A stretch of 34,345 nt of DNA. Origin: an uncultured Pelagibacteraceae bacterium. GTDB taxonomy: Bacteria > Pseudomonadota > Alphaproteobacteria > Pelagibacterales > Pelagibacteraceae. The notes beneath the pieces are model-generated. The model made no database searches, was not told the DNA's origin, and saw only the letters and a list, made by a program, of their open reading frames with translations. The translations under genes and the position numbers were made by a program. The DNA is taken from positions 1-34,345 of the forward strand of contig CACNTU010000008.1 in the NCBI GenBank assembly GCA_902623415.1, written 5' to 3'. Below, piece by piece: positions 18,040 through 25,108 of this stretch (positions within the stretch are counted from its first letter, which is position 1; every line of letters starts with the position of its first letter).

Positions 18040-18808
18040 AAAAAATATTGGAGCTGAAATAATTGTAAATTTAAAAGATATTACGAATAAAGATATTTTA
18101 AAAATTAAGAAAGCACTGAATAAATATGGAATGTTGTATTTTAAACAACAAGAATTAACTTCTAAATTTTATATTCAGTTTGCGAAATATTTTGGAAAAT
18201 TAGCCAACTATCCAAGACTAAAAGGTTTAAATAAAAAATTTCCTCAAATTACTGTGGTGCAAAGAAAATCAACTGATAAAGGACCAAGTTTTGGTGAACA
18301 ATTTCATACAGACTCGATTTATACAAAAAAACCGCCAAGATTTACAATGTTGCTTTCTAAACTTGTGCCAAAAAAAGGAAAAGCTAATACAGAATTTTGT
18401 TCTCAATATCTTGCTTATAAAGAATTACCAAGTCCAATAAAAAGAAAATTTAAAAATATTAAAGGTAAATATTCCTCTGAGGGTCCAATCTCGGTTACAA
18501 CAAAAGAAAGAGTAAAAGAAAAAGGAAAAAATATTAAAGAACTTAAATCTTCACATAAAATAATTATGAAAATCAGCACAAATTATTCTATTTATTGCAG
18601 TCCAGGTCATTTTGTTGGTTTTAGCTCAAAGATAAAAAATCAAGAAAAGTTAAAAAAATTTTTATTTAACCATCAAATTAAGAAGAAGTTTCAATTTTCA
18701 TTGCCTTGGGAAAAAAATCAATTGGCTATATGGGATAATAGATCTATGCTTCATCAAGCAACACCTTTCAAAGGAAATAGAATAATGCATAGAATAACAA
18801 TCAAATAA
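18017..18808 (+). CDS. TauD/TfdA family 2OG-Fe(II) dioxygenase
   Basis: 263 residues with the TauD/TfdA signature: QFHTDSIY gives iron ligands H97 and D99, LHQATP gives H246, and R259 in MHRITI is the 2-oxoglutarate anchor. The N-terminal GMLYFKQQ and FGKLANYPR lines are also typical. Members oxidise taurine, sulfonates, herbicide ethers, carnitine precursors and others; the substrate cannot be read here. It begins 23 bases inside the dehalogenase-like gene, implying co-translation and perhaps a shared pathway. The last five codons and the stop are part of a 22-base tandem duplication. Confidence 0.88.
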   Translation: MLKIIPNKKNIGAEIIVNLKDITNKDILKIKKALNKYGMLYFKQQELTSKFYIQFAKYFGKLANYPRLKGLNKKFPQITVVQRKSTDKGPSFGEQFHTDSIYTKKPPRFTMLLSKLVPKKGKANTEFCSQYLAYKELPSPIKRKFKNIKGKYSSEGPISVTTKERVKEKGKNIKELKSSHKIIMKISTNYSIYCSPGHFVGFSSKIKNQEKLKKFLFNHQIKKKFQFSLPWEKNQLAIWDNRSMLHQATPFKGNRIMHRITIK

Positions 18809-18832
18809 TTATAGAATAACAATCAAATAATT
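18789..18832 (+). repeat. Perfect 22-bp tandem duplication at the end of the TauD-like gene
   Basis: 18789-18810 and 18811-18832 are identical. Copy 1 holds the last codons and TAA of the dioxygenase gene; copy 2 fills almost the entire gap to the AEC transporter ATG at 18834. A replication-slippage duplication is the simplest origin. Confidence 0.95.
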
Positions 18833-18833
18833 T

Positions 18834-19760
18834 ATGTTCACAATTTTTTTAGGACTAACTCCATTTATATTTATTACTTTTTTAGGGTTTTTATTTGGTA
18901 AGTTAAAAGTCTTAGACCTTAGCCATGCTAAAATTTTAAATCTTTTCTTGTTCTATATTGCTGTCCCAGCATTGATTATTAAGCTAATAGCACAAAATGA
19001 AATTGGACAAGTAGATTTTAAACAAATTTTCTCTTATTTAATTATGCAATCGATATGTGGATTTATCGCTTACTTAATTACTTTAAAATATTTTAAAAGA
19101 TCAATCCCAGAGTCTATAATTTGGGCTTTAACAGTTGCTTTATCAAACCACGTGACTTTGCTTTTGCCAATAACAGAAATTTATTTTCAACAAAATGTAA
19201 TTACACAAGTTGCAAGTATTATATTAATGGATGGGATAATTTTATTATCTGTAATTGCTTTTTTTCTGGAATTATCTACGAAAAAAAATGTAAATTTATT
19301 TCATTTTATTAAAAATTTATTTTTAAATCCATTTATTCTCTCAATAATTATAGGTCTATTATTTTTATTATTAAAATTTAATATTGATCAAACACCGATA
19401 GAATATACTCTGTCTAAACTTGCGGCATGTGTTTCGCCAGTTGGATTGTTTGCAATTGGCATAACTCTTTCATTTTATACAAAAAATGTAATTAACAAAT
19501 TATCTATTTCTATTTCAGTTTTAAAATTAGTCATTTCCCCGATAATTTTATTGTTAATTGGATTAGTGTTTTTTAATGCAGGATTGCCAGCTGAAATACC
19601 AGGTGCTTTCTTCGTTAGTGTTGCACCTTGCGGAGTTACTTCTATAGTTTTATGTGCTGCTTATAATGTAAGTCCCGAAAATATAATTAAAGCAATTTTT
19701 GTCTCTACAATAGCTTCTATAGGGACTATATTTTTTGCAATTAAGTATTTAACTCTATAA
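18834..19760 (+). CDS. AEC family transporter (auxin efflux carrier superfamily)
   Basis: 308-residue integral membrane protein with about ten hydrophobic segments in two five-helix halves, as in AEC/bile-acid-fold carriers. Supporting lines are GFLFGKLKVLDLSHAKILNLFLFYIAVPALI at the N-terminus, CVSPVGLFAIGITLSF in the middle and PCGVTSIVLCAAYNVSPE near the end. Bacterial members are linked to export or uptake of malonate, malate and other organic acids. Downstream of the dehalogenase-like and TauD-like genes, it could move their substrate or product; this is inference. Its 3' end overlaps the MBL-hydrolase gene by 6 bases, tail to tail. Confidence 0.9.
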   Translation: MFTIFLGLTPFIFITFLGFLFGKLKVLDLSHAKILNLFLFYIAVPALIIKLIAQNEIGQVDFKQIFSYLIMQSICGFIAYLITLKYFKRSIPESIIWALTVALSNHVTLLLPITEIYFQQNVITQVASIILMDGIILLSVIAFFLELSTKKNVNLFHFIKNLFLNPFILSIIIGLLFLLLKFNIDQTPIEYTLSKLAACVSPVGLFAIGITLSFYTKNVINKLSISISVLKLVISPIILLLIGLVFFNAGLPAEIPGAFFVSVAPCGVTSIVLCAAYNVSPENIIKAIFVSTIASIGTIFFAIKYLTL

Positions 19761-20738
19761 TAATTTATTTAGAGGACTAACTTCTCCAATTTTAAAAATA
19801 ATTGCATCTTCTTTATTAAAACCATATTTTTCAGCACTATCTTTAAATCTAATTGGGGGTTCCATAATCGGTTCTAATGATAAAACAAATGTTCCCCAAT
19901 GCATCCCTAATACTTTTTTACTTTTTAGGTCTTGTGCAACATTCAGGGCTTCTTCTGGTGTAGTATGATAAATAGTTTTATCAAACATTGGTTTGAAATT
20001 ATAAGCTCCAATATTAATCATTGTCAGATCAATAGGACCATATTTTTCACCTAGTTCTTTGTAGACTTTCCCATATCCAGTGTCACATGCAAATAAAATT
20101 TTTGTATTTTTATGTTCTATTAAAAAATTACCCCACAAAGTTTTATTAGTGTCTGTTAAACTTCTCTTTGACCAATGAACTGCAGGAAGTAAAGAAATTT
20201 TCAAATCCTCATTTATAATTATTTGATCATACCAATCCATTTCATTTACATCTTTATATCCTTTAAAATATTTACCAAGATTTAGTGGAGCTAATACTTT
20301 TGCACTTTTAAAAGGAAAATTTCTAATTGTTGACATATCCTGATGATCGTAATGATTATGAGTGAGTAAAAATATATCCGTTTTAGGTATCTCATTTAAT
20401 TTTATTGCAGGATTAGTAAATCTTTTTGGACCAAAGATTAGTGGTCCAGCATTCTTTGAAAATACAGGATCTGTTATAATTGTAGTTCCACCTAATTTTA
20501 TAAGATATGTCGCGTGACCTATCCAAGCAATATAATCATTGTCTTTATATTTTTCTAAATCAGCTAATACTTTTTGTTTTTCAATAACATGTTCTTTTGG
20601 ATAAGTTAAATCAACTTTTTTTCTCAATTTACTGAAAGTTCTATAAGAAAATTTTCCTGACCTAGATATTATTACCGGAGATCCTTTTGGATTCCTGAAA
20701 GTACCATCAGGCAAATGATGATAAGGTCTTTCTTTCAT
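19755..20738 (-). CDS. MBL-fold metallohydrolase (NAPE-PLD/UlaG-like)
   Basis: 327 residues with the complete metal motif HNHYDH at 127-132, plus further likely metal ligands in AVHWSKRS (His), FACDTGYGK (Asp) and MHWGTF (His). WIGHATYLIKLGGTTIITDPVF before the motif is characteristic of the NAPE-PLD-like and UlaG-like branch of the superfamily. No signal peptide. These enzymes cleave phosphodiesters or lactones; the substrate is not readable. It starts 1 base after the stop of the sugar dehydrogenase gene, so the SDR, dehydrogenase and hydrolase genes probably share a transcript. Confidence 0.9.
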   Translation of the reverse strand: MKERPYHHLPDGTFRNPKGSPVIISRSGKFSYRTFSKLRKKVDLTYPKEHVIEKQKVLADLEKYKDNDYIAWIGHATYLIKLGGTTIITDPVFSKNAGPLIFGPKRFTNPAIKLNEIPKTDIFLLTHNHYDHQDMSTIRNFPFKSAKVLAPLNLGKYFKGYKDVNEMDWYDQIIINEDLKISLLPAVHWSKRSLTDTNKTLWGNFLIEHKNTKILFACDTGYGKVYKELGEKYGPIDLTMINIGAYNFKPMFDKTIYHTTPEEALNVAQDLKSKKVLGMHWGTFVLSLEPIMEPPIRFKDSAEKYGFNKEDAIIFKIGEVSPLNKLL

Positions 20739-20739
20739 A

Positions 20740-21807
20740 TTATTTTTTTTTCTCCATTAACCATAAGCTATTTCCCGCAAGAAAATATATTTTTCCATTA
20801 ACAGGGTGAACTTGTATATCTCTTATTCTTCCAATTATATCTTTGAAAATAATTGTTTCTTGAATGTTAGATGAATCTTGAAAGTTTAATTTTCTTAATG
20901 ATTTATCTTTTAAAGAAGTAATGAGCGCTTCGCCATTCCACTCATCAAATTCTTTTCCTTTATAAATGGTTATTGCACTTGCAGCTATTGAAGGTACCCA
21001 GTATTGGAGTGCCTTAGTAAAACCTGGTTTCCATTTAGGTCCAATCTTTGACCCTGAATAATTTGTTCCACCCCAACCTAAAATTTTCCAACCATAATTC
21101 TCTCCCTTTTTTACTTCACCAAACCAATCACCACCTTTTGCACCATGGTTGCTTGCATAAATTTTTCCATCAAAAGAGGAATAGGTTAGACCTTGAGGAT
21201 TACGAACACCTATTTGATAAATTTCTGGTAACCAATCTGATTTACCTTCAAATTTAGGGTTATCTTTTGGAATACTACCATCTAAATAAATTCTGATAAT
21301 ACTGCCAGGATGGCTTGTCGGATCTTGAGCAATCATACCCCCACCTCTTTCACCTGCAGAAGCAAAAAGATAATTGTCTTTAATAGCCAGTCTTGAACCA
21401 AAATGATAACCAGATTCTATTGGTGGTTCAGCTTGAAATATATTTTTGAAATCTAAATTTTTTTTATTTAATTTAGCTTTTGCAATTGATGTACTAGTTT
21501 TCCAATCCCCTCTATTTTCTGAATAAGAAATCCATAAGTAATTATCTTGGTAAATAATATCTAATAAACCTCCTTGTCCGTGAACAAAATAATTTAAGTT
21601 ATGTTCAACTTCATAAACTTCTTCAGAAATAATATTTACTATTTTTATTTTTCCAGTTTTTTCAGTGATAATAAGCTCTTCATTATTTATAAAAGACGAT
21701 CCCCATGGCTCGTTTAAATCTGCTAATTCTTTAAAAGTAAAATTTTCAGAAAAACTTTTCGATGAAAATATTAAAAAGAAAAATATCGATATAAAATATT
21801 TGACCAC
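20740..21807 (-). CDS. PQQ-dependent aldose sugar dehydrogenase-like protein (YliI/GSDH family), exported
   Basis: A six-bladed beta-propeller of the soluble glucose/sorbosone dehydrogenase family. Supporting lines are VHGQGGLLDI, YHFGSRLAI, SAGERGGG with AQDPTSHPGSIIRIYLDG, GVRNPQGLTY, GENYGWKI and the closing VHPVNGKIYFLAG. Related E. coli YliI binds PQQ and Ca2+ and oxidises aldoses in the periplasm; whether this cell makes PQQ is not shown. The frame is open from an ATG at 21834, but that start runs 26 bases into the SDR gene. A GTG at 21807, just past the SDR stop, gives a clean signal peptide (VKYFISIFFFLIFSS, likely cleavage near FS-EN), so I prefer it. Confidence 0.85.
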   Translation of the reverse strand: MVKYFISIFFFLIFSSKSFSENFTFKELADLNEPWGSSFINNEELIITEKTGKIKIVNIISEEVYEVEHNLNYFVHGQGGLLDIIYQDNYLWISYSENRGDWKTSTSIAKAKLNKKNLDFKNIFQAEPPIESGYHFGSRLAIKDNYLFASAGERGGGMIAQDPTSHPGSIIRIYLDGSIPKDNPKFEGKSDWLPEIYQIGVRNPQGLTYSSFDGKIYASNHGAKGGDWFGEVKKGENYGWKILGWGGTNYSGSKIGPKWKPGFTKALQYWVPSIAASAITIYKGKEFDEWNGEALITSLKDKSLRKLNFQDSSNIQETIIFKDIIGRIRDIQVHPVNGKIYFLAGNSLWLMEKKK

Positions 21808-21808
21808 T

Positions 21809-22519
21809 TTATGAAAGTTTAGATCTACCACCATCTACAGCAATTATTTGGCCTGTAACCCAAGAACTATCTTCTGTTAGTAAGAATTTAGCAAGAGCGG
21901 CAGAGTCTTTACCTTCGCCTAATCTTTTAAGGGGGTGTGCTTTTGCAATACCTTCGGCTATAGCAGTATTTTTTAACATTGGTTCTGCTATTTTAGATTT
22001 TGTTAAACTTGGTGCCACACAATTTACTCTTATGTTCGGAGCAAATTCTGCTGCAAGAGAAACTGTCAATCCTTCAACAGCAGCTTTTGCTGAGGCTATG
22101 ATTGCATGGTTTGTAAAACCTCTTTGAGCAGCAACGGTCGAAAATAATACTATCGAACCTTTATTTTTTTTTAAACTTTCTTGAAATCCTTTAATAGCTT
22201 CTACAGCAGAATATAGATTAAGTTTCATGCATTTCTGAAAGTCTTGTTCATTTACCATTCTTAATGGTTTCAAATCAATTGAACCGACACAATAAGCTAG
22301 ACCTTTAATTTCAGAAATATCTGATTTAACTTTTTCTATAAACCCATCCTCTAAAACATCTACAACGGTATGTGAGCATCCTAGTTTTTCAGAGACAGAA
22401 CTAAGTTCACTTTCATTTCTTGCAACTAAATGAATATCGTTTCCAGAGTTTTTTAATTGTTCCGCTAAACTTGACCCAATAGAACCTGTCGCACCAAAAA
22501 TTACATATTTTTCTGACAT
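21809..22519 (-). CDS. Atypical short-chain dehydrogenase/reductase (SDR)
   Basis: 236 residues with a Rossmann fold: cofactor motif FGATGSIG (8-15), the Asn-containing YCVGSI and NLYSAVEA, Ser127 in LFSTVA, and the C-terminal VTGQIIAVDGG. The usual YxxxK is altered: K145 is present, but the Tyr position is I141 (IASAK), so normal SDR proton transfer is not possible. I recall similar NHAxIAAAK-type SDRs beside photolyase genes in other bacteria, which suggests a subfamily trait. Divergent from the photolyase gene with a 27-base gap. It may bind NAD(P)H without classical catalysis, or use another residue. Confidence 0.88.
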   Translation of the reverse strand: MSEKYVIFGATGSIGSSLAEQLKNSGNDIHLVARNESELSSVSEKLGCSHTVVDVLEDGFIEKVKSDISEIKGLAYCVGSIDLKPLRMVNEQDFQKCMKLNLYSAVEAIKGFQESLKKNKGSIVLFSTVAAQRGFTNHAIIASAKAAVEGLTVSLAAEFAPNIRVNCVAPSLTKSKIAEPMLKNTAIAEGIAKAHPLKRLGEGKDSAALAKFLLTEDSSWVTGQIIAVDGGRSKLS

Positions 22520-22541
22520 AAAAAATTTTATTAGTTATATT
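22513..22541 (+). promoter_or_regulatory. Strong promoter for the photolyase gene, overlapping the SDR start
   Basis: CTGACA (22513-22518) and TATATT (22536-22541) are 17 bases apart, each 5 of 6 to consensus. The -35 covers the SDR start codon on the other strand. Initiation would fall at about 22547-22548, the photolyase ATG itself, so a leaderless transcript is predicted. A minus-strand -10-like TATAAC (22534-22539) overlaps this -10. Confidence 0.5.
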
Positions 22542-22546
22542 TAACT

Positions 22547-24037
22547 ATGAAGTTATTTTTTATACTTGGTAATCAATTATTTCCAACAAAATACCTAGAC
22601 CGCTTCAAAAAAGACCACCTATTTTTTATGGCTGAAGATAAGGGTTTATGCACTTATGAAAAGCATCATAAACAAAAAATTTTATTATTTTTATCTTCTA
22701 TGCGCTCTTATGCGGATGGATTAAGAAAAAATAAATTTAAATTAGATTATTATAAAATCGAGGATAAAGAATTTAATGAAGATTATTTAAAAAAATTAAA
22801 AAAAATAATTACACAAAAAAAAGTAAAAGAAATTTCAAGTTTTGAAGTAGAAGATAAATTTTTTGAAAAAAAAATTTCACAATTTTTTAAAAAAGAAAAA
22901 ATAAACTGGAATATTATTCAAACTCCCATGTTTTTAAATTCAAGAGCTGAATTTAAAAATTATTTATCAAAATCAAAAAAACCTTTTATGGCAACTTTCT
23001 ACAAAGATGTTAGAAAAAAATCTGGAATATTGATGGGTTCAGATGGTAATCCTATCGGGGGAAAATGGAGCTTTGATGAGGATAACAGAAACAAATTACC
23101 CAAAAATATTTTAATCCCTAAATTTCCAAAAATAAATGAAACCGCTCACACAAAAAAATTAAAGCCTATTATTGAAAAGGAATTTAAAAATCACCCAGGG
23201 AGTACAAATAAATTTTGGTTTGCAACAGAATACGAAGATGTAGTTAAACTTTTAAATTTTTTTATAAAAGAAAAATCAAACTTATTTGGCGATTATGAGG
23301 ATGCAGTTGATCAAAAAGATAATATTCTATTTCATAGTGCATTAAGTCCTTATATAAATTTAGGTTTAATTACTCCTGAATTTGTTATCCAAAAAATTTT
23401 AGATTTTCATAAAAAAAATAAAATTAGAATGAATTCTTTAGAGGGCTACATTCGCCAGGTGATTGGTTGGCGAGAATTTATGCGTGGGATTTATCAGTCC
23501 TATTCTCAAGAAATGGAAAATGGAAATTTTTTCAAACAAAATAGAAAAATGAAAAATTCTTGGTACGATGGAACCACTGGTCTTCCACCTTTGGATTATG
23601 CAATTAAAAATGCAATTAATCATGGTTGGTCACATCACATTGAACGGTTAATGATCTTATCAAATATTATGAACCTCTGTGAAATTAAGCCAACAATTGT
23701 TTACAAATGGTTCATGGAAATGTTCGTAGACTCTTCAGATTGGGTAATGGTTCCTAATGTTTATGGAATGGGATTATTTAGTGATGGAGGAATTTTTGCA
23801 ACCAAACCTTATATTTGTGGCTCTAGTTATTTTATGAAAATGATGGATTTTAAAAAAGGTGATTGGTGTAACACCATGGATGGTCTTTACTGGAGATTTA
23901 TTGACCGAAATAGAAAATTTTTTTTAAAAAATCCTCGTCTATCGATGATGGTAAGAATATTTGATAAAATGAAATCTGATAGAAAAAAATTAATTTTATC
24001 TGAAGCTGATAAATTTATTAAACTAAATACAATTTGA
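22547..24037 (+). CDS. Cryptochrome/photolyase-related protein, PhrB-like (FeS-BCP lineage)
   Basis: 496 residues. The N-terminal Rossmann domain starts [11 protein letters not shown], the pattern of the deoxyribodipyrimidine photolyase-related family that includes Agrobacterium PhrB, a (6-4) photolyase. The FAD-binding domain includes [16 protein letters not shown] (299-314), [21 protein letters not shown] (360-380), [17 protein letters not shown] and the C-terminal LYWRFIDRN. PhrB-type enzymes bind a 4Fe-4S cluster through one Cys (here C378) and a later CxxC...ACPFN segment. Here that segment is shorter and holds only C441, with C424 nearby, so a normal cluster is unlikely. Reaction presumed: light-driven repair of UV photoproducts, or photoreception. 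Stop overlaps the DUF2256 ATG (TGATG). Confidence 0.92.
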   Translation: MKLFFILGNQLFPTKYLDRFKKDHLFFMAEDKGLCTYEKHHKQKILLFLSSMRSYADGLRKNKFKLDYYKIEDKEFNEDYLKKLKKIITQKKVKEISSFEVEDKFFEKKISQFFKKEKINWNIIQTPMFLNSRAEFKNYLSKSKKPFMATFYKDVRKKSGILMGSDGNPIGGKWSFDEDNRNKLPKNILIPKFPKINETAHTKKLKPIIEKEFKNHPGSTNKFWFATEYEDVVKLLNFFIKEKSNLFGDYEDAVDQKDNILFHSALSPYINLGLITPEFVIQKILDFHKKNKIRMNSLEGYIRQVIGWREFMRGIYQSYSQEMENGNFFKQNRKMKNSWYDGTTGLPPLDYAIKNAINHGWSHHIERLMILSNIMNLCEIKPTIVYKWFMEMFVDSSDWVMVPNVYGMGLFSDGGIFATKPYICGSSYFMKMMDFKKGDWCNTMDGLYWRFIDRNRKFFLKNPRLSMMVRIFDKMKSDRKKLILSEADKFIKLNTI

Positions 24038-24165
24038 TGAAAAAAGAAAATTTACCAACAAAAATTTGTCCAGTTTGTAAAAGACCATTTACTTGGCGAA
24101 AAAAATGGAAGTTAAATTGGGATAGAGTAAAATATTGTTCCAAGAAGTGTTCTAAGCTAAGCTAA
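24037..24165 (+). CDS. DUF2256 small zinc-ribbon-like protein (42 aa)
   Basis: A 42-residue protein with [14 protein letters not shown] at 11-24 and a second pair C34 and C38 in YCSKKC, which is the DUF2256 pattern. Four cysteines spaced CxxC and CxxxC suggest a single metal, probably zinc. Its ATG overlaps the photolyase TGA by one base, so it is translationally coupled to it. DUF2256 genes are often found beside photolyase/cryptochrome genes. The many Lys and Trp residues would suit nucleic-acid binding; role unproven. Confidence 0.92.
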   Translation: MKKENLPTKICPVCKRPFTWRKKWKLNWDRVKYCSKKCSKLS

Positions 24166-24170
24166 GTTTA

Positions 24171-24890
24171 GTGAACATAATAGTACTACAGCATATTAAA
24201 ATAGAAGACCCAGGTTATATTAAAGATTTAATGTTAGCTGATGGATTTAACTTAACTACTATTGAGTTAGATGAAGGTAAAAAAATACCAGACGATTTAA
24301 ATAAATTTGATGGCATGTTTTGTATGGGAGGTCCAATGGATACTTATATGGAACAAGAACATCCTTGGTTAATAGAAGAAAAGAAAGCAATTAAAGAATT
24401 TGTTGTTAATCTAAAAAAACCCTATTTGGGTTTTTGTTTAGGTTGTCAGCTTTTAGGAGAAGTAGTTGGTGGTAAAGTAGTTAAATCTAAACCAGCAGAG
24501 ATAGGGATTATGGATATTAATTTCTCTAATGAAAAAGATGAAGATAAATTATTTTCAAAATTTCCAGATAAAATTAAAAGTTTACAATGGCATTCTTATG
24601 AGGTTCAGGGTATTGAAAACAATAAAGATATAACTTTATTAGCCTCTTCTCCAATCACAAAGTATCAAATTTTTAAATATCAAAATCATGCTTATGGAAT
24701 TCAATTTCATATAGAAATAAAAGATACTACTGTCAATGAATGGGGGTGTGTTCCGGAGTATAAAAAAGCTTTGGAGGATCAGCTTGGTATTGGTGCATTA
24801 GAAAAGTTTGATCAATCTGCAAAAGATAACATGAAAGATATGAATAACTATTCTACAATCCTTTATAATAATTTTAAAAAACTTTTATGA
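24171..24890 (+). CDS. Class I glutamine amidotransferase-like protein
   Basis: 239-residue GATase1 domain resembling the amidotransferase half of GMP synthase but standing alone. Catalytic triad: C89 in LGFCLGCQLLG, H180 and E182 in GIQFHIE. FCMGGPMDTYMEQEHPWL is typical of this stand-alone group. It starts with GTG at 24171, 5 bases after the DUF2256 stop; the next in-frame Met lies about 20 residues later and would remove the first beta strand. Its partner or substrate is unknown; some relatives act on glutamine-linked or gamma-glutamyl compounds. Four-base overlap with the following gene. Confidence 0.88.
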   Translation: MNIIVLQHIKIEDPGYIKDLMLADGFNLTTIELDEGKKIPDDLNKFDGMFCMGGPMDTYMEQEHPWLIEEKKAIKEFVVNLKKPYLGFCLGCQLLGEVVGGKVVKSKPAEIGIMDINFSNEKDEDKLFSKFPDKIKSLQWHSYEVQGIENNKDITLLASSPITKYQIFKYQNHAYGIQFHIEIKDTTVNEWGCVPEYKKALEDQLGIGALEKFDQSAKDNMKDMNNYSTILYNNFKKLL

Positions 24891-25108
24891 ATAATAAAAT
24901 CTTTGAATGGGCAGGGGTTATAACTGCAATATTATATTCTTTGTTTGTCGCTTTAAATATAGGGATAGAATTTTTTGGTTTTTGTCTACTGTTATTGTCA
25001 GCCATTTTAATTGGAATTTGGGCCTATAGAGGTGGTCATAAAGGAATTTTATTTTTGCAATTTTTTTATGCAACCGCTGGAATTATTGGAATGGTTCGTT
25101 GGTTTTAA
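24887..25108 (+). CDS. Small membrane protein of unknown function (73 aa)
   Basis: 73 residues, two to three hydrophobic segments (about 6-27, 28-47 and 53-70) with an Arg-Gly-Gly-His turn (YRGGHKG) between the last two. No family recognised. Its ATG overlaps the amidotransferase TGA (ATGA), so it is the last gene of the photolyase-DUF2256-amidotransferase run. Its 3' end overlaps the second photolyase-like gene by 4 bases tail to tail. The coupling supports it being real. Confidence 0.68.
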   Translation: MNNKIFEWAGVITAILYSLFVALNIGIEFFGFCLLLLSAILIGIWAYRGGHKGILFLQFFYATAGIIGMVRWF

